This document shows, in pieces, positions 33,956 through 40,683 of a stretch of 40,782 bases of DNA (the first letter of the stretch is position 1; each line of letters opens with the position of its first letter). Under the pieces are notes generated by a model that was not told the origin of the DNA, did not search any database, and saw only the letters and a list, made by a program, of their open reading frames with translations. The translations under genes and the position numbers were made by a program. This DNA comes from an uncultured Oscillospiraceae bacterium (GTDB taxonomy: Bacteria > Bacillota > Clostridia > Oscillospirales > Oscillospiraceae): positions 1 to 40,782 of the forward strand of contig CANQVO010000018.1 of the NCBI GenBank assembly GCA_947627325.1, written 5' to 3'.

Positions 33956-33980
33956 ACCAAAACATCCCCCTGCCGTGCAA
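33951..33980 (-). promoter_or_regulatory. Promoter of wecG-tmk-DJ-1
   Basis: On the minus strand TTGCAC (33980-33975), an 18-base spacer ending in TTGG, and TATAAT (33956-33951). The predicted transcript begins about 105 bases before the TTG start of the wecG-like gene, leaving a rather long leader. Confidence 0.78.
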
Positions 33981-34014
33981 GGCTTATTTGGAAAATCTTC
34001 CCCGGAGAACGCCG

Positions 34015-34044
34015 GCGCCCCGGCGGGCGGTGCCGCCGGGGCGC
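34015..34044 (-). terminator. Hairpin after the SLH-M15 gene
   Basis: A perfect 12-bp G+C stem (34015-34026 with 34033-34044) and six-base loop begin about 24 bases after the stop of the M15 gene. The following T content is poor, so it may be a weak terminator or an mRNA 3' stabiliser. Confidence 0.6.
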
Positions 34045-34067
34045 TGGGGGCGGCTATTCCTGGCCGC

Positions 34068-35630
34068 TCAGCCTCCCATGTAGGAGAAGTGCATATAGTC
34101 GTGGTAGCCCGACTCGGGGGAGTCGCTCCACGCCCAGGCGTCGCCGCCCCAGGACCAGCCGTGCTGGGCGAAGATCCGCACCACCGAGCCGTCCGGGTCG
34201 ATGGAGTAGGGGTTCTCGCCGGGGGCCCAACAGCTTCCCACCAGGACCTGCCCGTCCCGGATCTGGTAGTTCTCGTTGGGGTTGATGTCGATGGCGGTGC
34301 CGCAGTTGTGCTCACCGGTGGCGCTGTCCCCCCGCCAGCCGTAGCCCCCCAGGTCCTTGATGGGGAACTGCTCGGGGTCGTTGTAGATCTCGGTGAAGAT
34401 GGCCACCACGTCCTCGGCGATGGCGGCGTTGACCAGGAAGGAGCCCTGGGTGCTGTACTTGACCCCCTGGCTGTTGATCCGCCACAGGGGGACGGTGACG
34501 GTGACCTGGCCGGCCTGGGCCTCCGCCTCGCTGTCAAAGCGGCGCTTGTTCTGGTCTCCGAAGAGGAGGTAGTGCTTCAGCTCGTTCTCCCCCTGCTCAT
34601 AGCGGTGGAAGGGCTGCCACCAGTAGTCCTCCATGCTCAGCTCCCCCCGGCTCACCGCGTCGAAGAAGTCCTGCTGGGCCCTCTCCCGCTCGCTCATGGG
34701 GTAGTAGACCAGGGTGTACTCCGCGCAGGCGGTGGACACCCGCGTGTCCTGATAGGACGAGAGCCGCCCGTTCTCCGGGTAGAGGGTGTAGTAGTGCAGG
34801 GCGTCCAGCGCCTCCACCTGGTCGGAGATCTCATAGGACAGGGACCTGCCCACGGCGGCCTCCACCTGGAGATCCGCCGCCAGCGGCGCGCCCTGGTCGT
34901 CCACCAGGTGGACGGTCACCCTCTTCTCCTCCCCGTAGTGCCGACTGTCCAGCGCGTCCAGGGCCCGGAGGAACAGCGTTGCCCCGTCGGCGCGGTGGAG
35001 AAGGTCGCCGCCGTTGAAGTAGTACGTCTCGCCCTCCCCCGTCTCCACCGGGGAGCCCTGGACGATCTCCAGGTCGAAAAGCCGCGCCACCGCCTCCTGG
35101 TAGTCCGCCCCCAGCGCCGGGTAGTCGGCCAGGGTGTCCCGGGCGGTGAGGGTCACCCGCTCCCACGTCTCCGGGTCATAGGTGATCCGCTGGCCTGTGA
35201 CCTCCTCCGGGAGGGCCCGGGCCAACAGCACCGCCGTGTCCTGCCGGGAGATGGGGCGGCCCAGGCTGGCCGCGTCGCCGGTCACGTCCAGGAACTCCCG
35301 CCCGGCGGGCAGGAGGATGTCCGCGTCCAGACACGCCTGGTAGGCCGTCAGTTCCCAACTCTCCCCCTGGGCCCGGGCGTAGGCGTCGGGGGCAAAGGTC
35401 CGGGCGGCGATGGCCAGGCACTGGCCCCAGGTCAGCTCCTGGTCGGGGGCCATGCGCCCCTCCCCCACCCCCAACAGGATCTTCAGCTGGGCGGCCCGGT
35501 CCATGTAGGAGTAGGCCCAGTGGTCCTGGGGCAGGTCGGGGTAGCCCCCCTGGGCGGCCCCGGCGGGGACGGCCAGGGCCAGGGCCAGCGCGGCGGCGCA
35601 CAGCGCCGCGGCGGCACGGTGTTTTTTCAT
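34068..35630 (-). CDS. Exported SLH-domain protein with M15-type zinc peptidase domain
   Basis: A 520-aa exported protein. The signal peptide (MKKHRAAAALC..., cleavage near PAGAA at about 22-26) is followed by SLH-like segments (about 28-245), including YPDLPQDHWAYSYMDRAAQLKIL. A strand-rich middle region leads to a C-terminal domain like peptidase M15 (VanY/endolysin type D-Ala or L-Ala-D-Glu cutting enzymes). Zinc residues fit: His441 and Asp448 in HNCGTAIDIN, and His514 in HDYMHFSYMGG. GWSWGGDAW lies between them. It is probably a wall-held peptidoglycan peptidase. It has its own promoter, divergent from glmS. Confidence 0.87.
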   Translation of the reverse strand: MKKHRAAAALCAAALALALAVPAGAAQGGYPDLPQDHWAYSYMDRAAQLKILLGVGEGRMAPDQELTWGQCLAIAARTFAPDAYARAQGESWELTAYQACLDADILLPAGREFLDVTGDAASLGRPISRQDTAVLLARALPEEVTGQRITYDPETWERVTLTARDTLADYPALGADYQEAVARLFDLEIVQGSPVETGEGETYYFNGGDLLHRADGATLFLRALDALDSRHYGEEKRVTVHLVDDQGAPLAADLQVEAAVGRSLSYEISDQVEALDALHYYTLYPENGRLSSYQDTRVSTACAEYTLVYYPMSERERAQQDFFDAVSRGELSMEDYWWQPFHRYEQGENELKHYLLFGDQNKRRFDSEAEAQAGQVTVTVPLWRINSQGVKYSTQGSFLVNAAIAEDVVAIFTEIYNDPEQFPIKDLGGYGWRGDSATGEHNCGTAIDINPNENYQIRDGQVLVGSCWAPGENPYSIDPDGSVVRIFAQHGWSWGGDAWAWSDSPESGYHDYMHFSYMGG

Positions 35631-35652
35631 CGCAAAAAGCCTCCTGTTCTCC

Positions 35653-35670
35653 CGCGGGGTCTCCCCCGCG
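35653..35670 (-). other. Leader hairpin before the SLH-M15 gene
   Basis: A 7-bp stem, CGCGGGG (35653-35659) with CCCCGCG (35664-35670), closes a four-base loop directly upstream of the AGGAGGC ribosome site. It could stabilise the 5' end of the mRNA. Confidence 0.5.
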
Positions 35671-35689
35671 TTCGACGTATCTCGACCAG

Positions 35690-35719
35690 ATTATACCCCC
35701 TTCTCCCCCCGACGCGCAA
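35690..35719 (-). promoter_or_regulatory. Promoter of the SLH-M15 gene
   Basis: On the minus strand TTGCGC (35719-35714), an 18-base spacer ending in GGGGG, and TATAAT (35695-35690). It lies about 60 bases upstream of the start codon. Confidence 0.78.
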
Positions 35720-35776
35720 GTCCCAAAGGCGGGGAAAATTCCCCCGCCTCTCTCCCATGGTCTGGAAAATCCGCTC

Positions 35777-35805
35777 TTGCGTTTGGCCCCGTTCGGCGGT
35801 ATAAT
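35777..35805 (+). promoter_or_regulatory. Promoter of glmS
   Basis: TTGCGT (35777-35782), a 17-base spacer ending in GCGG, and a perfect TATAAT (35800-35805). The transcript would begin near 35812, leaving a leader of about 40 bases, too short for a glmS ribozyme. Confidence 0.85.
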
Positions 35806-35853
35806 GGGACTGATAACGCGACGCGGACTTCGGAGGGAAAGGGGCGTTCATCC

Positions 35854-37686
35854 ATGTGCGGCATCGTGGGATATGTGGGCCGGGAGGAAGCCGGGCCCAT
35901 TTTGCTGGACGGTTTGAGCCGTCTGGAGTACCGGGGCTACGACTCCGCCGGGGTGGCGGTGTACCACCCCCAGGTGGGGCTCCAGGTGGACAAGGCCAAG
36001 GGCCGCCTCCAGGTCCTCAGCGACTTGCTGGACGGCGGGAAGAAGATCAAGGGCACCCTGGGCCTGGGCCACACCCGCTGGGCCACCCACGGCCGGCCCT
36101 CCGACGTGAACTCCCACCCCCAGGTCAGCGAGGACGGCCTGTTCGCCGTGGTCCACAACGGCATCATCGAAAACTACTCCGAGATCAAGGAGTTTCTGGA
36201 GTCCAAGGGCGTCTCCTTCGTCTCGGAGACGGACACGGAGGTGGTGGCCCAGCTGCTGGCCTACCACTACAAGGGCGATCTGCTGGAGGCGGTGAGCAAA
36301 GTCCTCCACCGCATCCGGGGAGCCTACGCCCTGGGCATTTTGTGCGCCGACCAGCCCGACCGCATCGTGGCCGCCCGGAAGGACTCCCCCCTCATCCTGG
36401 GCCGGGGGGACGGGTTCAATATGCTTGCCAGCGACGTCACCGCCGTCATCCGCTACACCCGGGACGTGTCCTACCTGGACGATGGAGAGATCGCCCAGCT
36501 GACCCCCAACTCCGTGGAGGTCTTTGACCGCTACCTCCGCCCCGTGGAGAAGTCCGTCCACCACGTGGACTGGGAGATCTCCGCCGCGGAGAAGGGCGGC
36601 TACGAGCACTTTATGGCCAAGGAGATCATGGAACAGCCCAAGGCGTTCCGGGACACCGTCTCCCCCCGGATCCAGGACGGGGAGATCGTGCTGGAGGGGC
36701 TGAACTTCGACCGGGCGTACCTGACCTCCCTGGACAAGGTCTACATCATCGCCTGCGGCTCGTCTTACCACGTGGGCATGGCGGGGAAGTACATCCTGGA
36801 AAAGCTCCTGCGCAAGCCGGTGGAGGTGGCCCTGGCCTCGGAGTTTCGCTACTGCGACCCCATCGTCACCGACAAGACCCTGGCCCTGGTCATCTCCCAG
36901 TCCGGGGAGACCATCGACACCCTGGCCGCCCTGCGGGAGGCCAAGCGGCTGGGGGCCACGGTGCTGTCCATCGTCAATGTGGTGGGCTCCACCATCGCCC
37001 GGGAGTCGGACAAGGTCCTCTACACCTGGGCCGGGCCGGAGATCGCCGTGGCCACCACCAAGGCGTACACCACCCAGCTGGCCCTGGTCTACCTCCTGGC
37101 CCTGTCCTGCGCCAAGACCCTGGACTCCCTGTCCCCGGAGGAGTACCAGGAACTGCTCCGGGGCTTCCTCCGCCTGCCGGACAAGATGGAGGCCATCTTA
37201 AAGCACCGGGACTACATCCAGTACCTGGCCTCCCACTACTTCAACCACTCCTCCATCTTCTTCATCGGCCGGAATCTGGACTACGCCGTGGGGATGGAGG
37301 CGTCCCTCAAACTCAAGGAGATCTCCTACATTCACTCCGAGGCATACGCCGCCGGGGAGCTGAAGCACGGCACCATCTCCCTCATCGAGCCGGGCACCCT
37401 GGTCATCGCCCTGGCGGGGTACGCGCCGCTGTTTGAGAAGCTGGTGAGCAACGTGGTGGAGGTCAAGAGCCGGGGGGCGGACGTGATCGGTGTCACCTCC
37501 GCCGCCCAGACCGGCTGGCTGGCCCCCAAGGTGGACGCCATCATCCCCCTGCCCGACGCCCACCCCCTCCTCCTGCCCAGCCTGGAGGTGCTGCCCATGC
37601 AGCTGTTCGCCTACTACGTGGCCCTCCAGCGGGGCTGTGACATTGACAAGCCCCGGAATCTGGCCAAGTCGGTGACGGTGGAGTGA
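35854..37686 (+). CDS. glmS: Glutamine--fructose-6-phosphate aminotransferase
   Basis: Makes glucosamine-6-phosphate from fructose-6-phosphate and glutamine, the entry step to UDP-GlcNAc and the wall. The N-terminal glutaminase domain starts with the nucleophile Cys2 (MCGIVGYVG) and has LEYRGYDSAGVAV, HTRWATHG and HNGIIENY. Two SIS domains follow (about 285-450 and 460-600), with IACGSSYHVG, SQSGETIDTLAALREAK, TKAYTTQLAL and the SEAYAAGELKHG segment. The end, KPRNLAKSVTVE, is the family tail. At 610 aa it is complete. GGGAAAGG lies upstream of the ATG. Confidence 0.97.
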   Translation: MCGIVGYVGREEAGPILLDGLSRLEYRGYDSAGVAVYHPQVGLQVDKAKGRLQVLSDLLDGGKKIKGTLGLGHTRWATHGRPSDVNSHPQVSEDGLFAVVHNGIIENYSEIKEFLESKGVSFVSETDTEVVAQLLAYHYKGDLLEAVSKVLHRIRGAYALGILCADQPDRIVAARKDSPLILGRGDGFNMLASDVTAVIRYTRDVSYLDDGEIAQLTPNSVEVFDRYLRPVEKSVHHVDWEISAAEKGGYEHFMAKEIMEQPKAFRDTVSPRIQDGEIVLEGLNFDRAYLTSLDKVYIIACGSSYHVGMAGKYILEKLLRKPVEVALASEFRYCDPIVTDKTLALVISQSGETIDTLAALREAKRLGATVLSIVNVVGSTIARESDKVLYTWAGPEIAVATTKAYTTQLALVYLLALSCAKTLDSLSPEEYQELLRGFLRLPDKMEAILKHRDYIQYLASHYFNHSSIFFIGRNLDYAVGMEASLKLKEISYIHSEAYAAGELKHGTISLIEPGTLVIALAGYAPLFEKLVSNVVEVKSRGADVIGVTSAAQTGWLAPKVDAIIPLPDAHPLLLPSLEVLPMQLFAYYVALQRGCDIDKPRNLAKSVTVE

Positions 37687-37695
37687 ACTTTCCCC

Positions 37696-37724
37696 TTGCT
37701 TTTTCCCCCGCGGTCGGGTAAACT
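37696..37724 (+). promoter_or_regulatory. Promoter of the THF riboswitch-folT unit
   Basis: TTGCTT (37696-37701), a 17-base spacer ending in CGGG, and TAAACT (37719-37724). The start of transcription falls just before the riboswitch at 37737. It begins 10 bases after the glmS stop, and no terminator separates glmS from it. Confidence 0.72.
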
Positions 37725-37736
37725 ATCCTTATCATA

Positions 37737-37856
37737 GGCAGAGTAGGGCGGCGCGTGTGCTTCCCCTGGGGAAGCGACAGTGCCGGCGGGACGGGGAGTT
37801 GTCCGCCGGACGAATGGCCGCGAGCGCTTGCAGTGCGCCGCCCGCATCCCGCTGCC
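37737..37856 (+). promoter_or_regulatory. Tetrahydrofolate (THF) riboswitch
   Basis: Class I THF riboswitch. The closing helix pairs GGCAG (37737-37741) with CTGCC (37852-37856). Conserved parts visible in order are AGAGTAG, GGCGCGTG, a GGGACGGGGAG strand, CGGACGAATGG, CGAGCGC and the CCGCATCCCGCT 3' block. An extra local hairpin (TTCCCC/GGGGAA near 37761-37774) lengthens one arm. The next gene is a folate-type ECF transporter, the usual target. Identification is by recalled consensus; a covariance-model search would settle it. Confidence 0.87.
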
Positions 37857-37872
37857 GCATAGCCGGATGCTC

Positions 37873-37919
37873 AGACCTCCTGTTGTGCGGCTCCTGCCGC
37901 GCCACAAGGAGGTCTTTTT
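37873..37919 (+). terminator. THF-controlled hairpin that hides the folT ribosome site
   Basis: AGACCTCC (37873-37880) pairs with GGAGGTCT (37908-37915); inner parts TTGTG/CACAA and GCGGC/GCCGC extend the stem. Five T follow, as in an intrinsic terminator. The right arm is also the AAGGAGG ribosome site of folT, so the same hairpin could stop transcription, block translation, or both. Confidence 0.87.
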
Positions 37920-38987
37920 ATGTCAAAAACCAGCCAGACCCTCTACCCCACCCCCTTCTCCCGGGCCTACTGGCGGGACGCCGCCGCCGAGCTCTCCGAC
38001 ACCCGGGTCCTGGTCTTCGCCGCCCTGATGATCGCCCTGCGGGTGGCCCTGAAAGGTCTGGGCATCCCCCTGGCCCCCAATTTGAAGATCAACATCGCCT
38101 TCTTCGTCAACGCCCTGGGGGCCATGGTCTTCGGCCCGGTGGTGGCGGTGGTGGCCGCCTGCGTGTCGGACACCCTGGGCTGTCTCATCTTCCCCAGCGG
38201 CCCCTACTTCTTCCCCTACATCCTGGAGGAGATCGCCGGGTCCCTGATCTTCGCCCTGTTCCTCTACCGGGCCAAGGTCACCCCCCTGCGGGTCACCCTC
38301 TCCCGGTTCTCCATCTGCTTTTTTGTCAACATCCTGCTCCACGCCCCCATCACCTATTGGTACTACCAGCTGGTGCTGGGCAAGAGCTACGTCCTGTTCC
38401 AGCTGCCCCACATCCTGAAAAACCTCTTTTTCTTCCCCATCGAGTCGGTCCTGCTGACCCTGTTCCTCCACGTGATGATCCCGGTGGCCTACCGCCTGGG
38501 CCTGGTCTACGACAGCGGGCAGAGCGTCAAGTTCCAAAAGCGCCAGCTGGCCGTCCTGGCCGCCCTGTTTTTGGCCGGCGCCGTCTCGGTGTTCGCCTAT
38601 CTGGGCTACTACTACAACACCACCTCCCTCTCCGCCTCCTACTCCCCCCAGGAGCGGTATGAGGTCAACCGCTCCATGGAGGACGTGGTGGCCGGCGATG
38701 TTCCGGCGGAGCCGGGGCAGACCACCGTCTGCGTGGTGGAGAGCGCCTACCGCAAGTTCCTCTCCCACCAGGTCACCTACACCGTGGCGGTCTACACCGT
38801 GGACCCCCAGGCGCTGGGGCAGTCGGCGGCGGAGGCGCTGGACAGCTATCGGGGCCTGTCCAAGTCCAAGGCCGCCGCGGAGCCCGCCCTCACCCGGATC
38901 GCCACCGCCACCGTAGTCCGGCAGGAGCCGGACGGGGCGGTCCTGTCCCTCTCCGTGGTGCCGGACGGGCCGGAGACGGGGAAATAA
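37920..38987 (+). CDS. ECF transporter S component, folate type, with C-terminal extension
   Basis: Substrate-binding membrane subunit of an ECF vitamin transporter, predicted to take up folate because a THF riboswitch precedes it. The S-component core spans about residues 28-195, with LMIALRVALKGLGIPLAPNLKINIAF, MVFGPVVAVVAACVSDTLGCLIFPSGPYFFPY and further helices. The shared ECF ATPases and T component are not in the window. Unusually, the protein continues: an additional hydrophobic segment at about 210-230 and a roughly 125-residue polar domain (231-355) that FolT proteins normally lack. ATG 37920 lies eight bases after AAGGAGG and forms part of TTATGTCAAA, a one-base variant of the motif found elsewhere. 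Confidence 0.85.
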   Translation: MSKTSQTLYPTPFSRAYWRDAAAELSDTRVLVFAALMIALRVALKGLGIPLAPNLKINIAFFVNALGAMVFGPVVAVVAACVSDTLGCLIFPSGPYFFPYILEEIAGSLIFALFLYRAKVTPLRVTLSRFSICFFVNILLHAPITYWYYQLVLGKSYVLFQLPHILKNLFFFPIESVLLTLFLHVMIPVAYRLGLVYDSGQSVKFQKRQLAVLAALFLAGAVSVFAYLGYYYNTTSLSASYSPQERYEVNRSMEDVVAGDVPAEPGQTTVCVVESAYRKFLSHQVTYTVAVYTVDPQALGQSAAEALDSYRGLSKSKAAAEPALTRIATATVVRQEPDGAVLSLSVVPDGPETGK

Positions 38988-38993
38988 AACCGG

Positions 38994-39036
38994 ACACGCC
39001 CGCATACCTCTTTACTCTGGGAGGTGGCGGGCGTGT
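38994..39036 (+). promoter_or_regulatory. Hairpin enclosing the ribosome site and start of the AGCS gene
   Basis: ACACGCCCGC (38994-39003) pairs perfectly with GCGGGCGTGT (39027-39036), and inside it ACCTC (39006-39010) pairs with GAGGT (39021-39025). The ribosome site GGGAGGT and the GTG start (39033-39035) both lie in the right-hand arm. In the folded state translation should be blocked; there is no T-run, so it is not a terminator. Confidence 0.8.
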
Positions 39037-40403
39037 ACTATTTATGTAAACTATCCGATGTCCTCTGGAACCCGGTCCTGCTGATCCTTTTTCTGGCCGT
39101 AGGGGGGTATTACACCCTCCGCTCCGGCTTCTTTCAGCTGCGCTTCCCCACCTGGCTGAGAGGGACGGTGGGGTCCCTGGGGCGGGCGGGCGCCGGGGGC
39201 AAGGGCGGGCTGACCCAGCTCCAGACCCTCTGCACCGCCCTGGCCTCCACCATCGGCACCGGCTCCATCGCCGGGGTTGCCACCGCCATCTTCTTCGGCG
39301 GGCCGGGGGCGGTGCTGTGGATGTGGCTCTCCGCCCTGCTGGGGATGATGACGGGCTTTGCGGAAAAGGCCCTGGCGGTGCGGTATCGCCAGCGGACCGC
39401 CCAGGGCTTTCAGGGCGGGCCCATGGTCTATATGTCACAGACATTATGTAAACTTGGCAAGATCCTGGCCGTCCTTTTTTCCCTGGCCTGCGTCTGCGCC
39501 AGTCTGGCCGGGGGCGCGCTGGTGCAGTCCAACTCCATGGCCGCCTCTCTGGCCGCCGCCTTCGGCCTGCCCCCGCTGGGGGTGGGGCTGGCGACGGCGG
39601 CGGTCACGGGCTGGGTCATCTTCGGCGGGGTGGGCCGAGTGGGGCGGCTGAGCGAAAAGCTGGTGCCGGCCATGGCGGGGCTGTTTTTGGCGGGGGGCGG
39701 GCTGTGCCTGTTCGTCCTCCGGGCCCGTCTGCCCGCCGCCCTGGCGGCCGTCTGGCGGGGGGCTTTTCAGCCCAGGGCCGCCCTGGGCGGCTACGGCGTG
39801 GGCGCGGCCCTGCGCTACGGCGTGGCCCGGGGGGTGTTCACCAACGAGGCCGGCCTGGGCTCCTCCGCCATCGCCCACGCCGCCAACGGCGACGCCACGC
39901 CCCAGGGCGAGGGGATGTGGGGCATTTTTGAGGTCTTCGCCTCCACCCTGCTGGTCTGCACCGTCACCGCCCTGGTCATCCTCACCTCCGGGGTCTACGA
40001 CCCCCAGACCGCCCTGGCCGCCATCGCCGGGGGCTCCGTCCCCGCCGACCTCCTGGGCGCGCCCCTGTCCGCCCGGGCCTTCGGGGTGGTGCTGGGGCCG
40101 CTGGGGCCGGTGCTGGTGGCGGTGTGCCTGCCCCTGTTCGCCTTCACCTCCCTGCTGGGCTGGAGCTATTACGGGGAGCGGGCCTTGGGCTTCCTCCTGG
40201 GCTCGGAGCGGCGCGCCGGGACCTTCCGGCGGATCTTCCTGCTCTGCGTGGTCCTGGGCACCACCTGGGACGTGGGCGCGGTGTGGCAGCTGGCCGACCT
40301 GTTCAACGGCCTAATGGCCCTGCCCAACCTCACCGCCCTGCTCCTCCTCTCCCCCCAGGTCCTCCCTCTGATCCCCAAGCGACGGCGGACGGCCGATCCA
40401 TAG
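39033..40403 (+). CDS. Sodium:alanine (AGCS family) symporter
   Basis: A 456-aa polytopic membrane protein of the alanine or glycine:cation symporter family. Signatures are TLCTALASTIGTGSIAGVATAIFFGGPGAVLWMW, MTGFAEKALAVRYR, GGPMVYM, GVFTNEAGLGSSAIAHAA and WSYYGERALGFLLG. About eleven hydrophobic segments are visible. GTG 39033 is chosen because GGGAGGT lies seven bases upstream; an in-frame GTG at 39024 overlaps that site. The substrate is probably alanine or glycine. Start and ribosome site sit in a hairpin, and two TTATGTAAAC motifs lie in the gene. Confidence 0.92.
   Translation: MYYLCKLSDVLWNPVLLILFLAVGGYYTLRSGFFQLRFPTWLRGTVGSLGRAGAGGKGGLTQLQTLCTALASTIGTGSIAGVATAIFFGGPGAVLWMWLSALLGMMTGFAEKALAVRYRQRTAQGFQGGPMVYMSQTLCKLGKILAVLFSLACVCASLAGGALVQSNSMAASLAAAFGLPPLGVGLATAAVTGWVIFGGVGRVGRLSEKLVPAMAGLFLAGGGLCLFVLRARLPAALAAVWRGAFQPRAALGGYGVGAALRYGVARGVFTNEAGLGSSAIAHAANGDATPQGEGMWGIFEVFASTLLVCTVTALVILTSGVYDPQTALAAIAGGSVPADLLGAPLSARAFGVVLGPLGPVLVAVCLPLFAFTSLLGWSYYGERALGFLLGSERRAGTFRRIFLLCVVLGTTWDVGAVWQLADLFNGLMALPNLTALLLLSPQVLPLIPKRRRTADP
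39042..39453 (+). repeat. Two TTATGTAAAC motifs in the AGCS gene
   Basis: Copies are at 39042-39051, seven bases after the GTG start codon, and at 39444-39453. Both read LCKL in frame, with A as the variable seventh base. A variant with the final C changed to A (TTATGTCAAA, 37917-37926) spans the start codon of the folT-like gene upstream. Confidence 0.8.
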
Positions 40404-40604
40404 CCGCCGGCCGACCTTCCACCCCCCATGAACTGGGTAACCCCATCCGGCCTGTGGCCGTCAACCCTCCCATTCGTCCCCACAGCTGTCGGCAAGCGCC
40501 ATCCAGCCGGTCCGCAGCCGCCAGTCAGCTTCAGTTCGGCCCGTAGCCGTTGGCTAAACGCCGCCCCGCAGTCCCAGGCAGCACCCCCGGATCCCAAGAA
40601 AAGA
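40404..40604. other. Gap after the AGCS gene, no feature recognised
   Basis: About 200 G+C-rich bases between the AGCS stop and the rRNA operon terminators. Open frames here are short and have no ribosome sites. I see no tRNA, repeat or clear plus-strand terminator. Confidence 0.5.
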
Positions 40605-40627
40605 GGCGGCGTCGGGCAGACGCCGCC
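40605..40627 (-). terminator. Second hairpin downstream of the rRNA operon
   Basis: A perfect 9-bp stem (GGCGGCGTC at 40605-40613 with GACGCCGCC at 40619-40627) is followed on the minus strand by TCTTTTCTT. It backs up the stronger terminator at 40649-40678. Confidence 0.7.
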
Positions 40628-40648
40628 GGGGTAAAAAAGGGCGCAAAA

Positions 40649-40678
40649 AAACAGACCGGCCAGTTGGCCAGTCTGTTT
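40649..40678 (-). terminator. Main rRNA operon terminator
   Basis: AAACAGAC (40649-40656) pairs with GTCTGTTT (40671-40678), and GGCC pairs with GGCC inside it after one mismatch. On the minus strand a run of seven T follows (40651-40645). It lies just after the end of 5S rRNA. The plus-strand side also has TTTCTT, so it may end the AGCS transcript as well. Confidence 0.9.
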
Positions 40679-40683
40679 CTTGT

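Noticed and set aside
35806-35853. glmS ribozyme in the glmS leader
   Set aside because: The leader after the consensus promoter is about 40 bases, far too short, and I see no ribozyme core.
40404-40604. Short open frames between the AGCS gene and the rRNA terminators
   Set aside because: No ribosome sites, unusual composition for this genome, and no similarity to any family I know.
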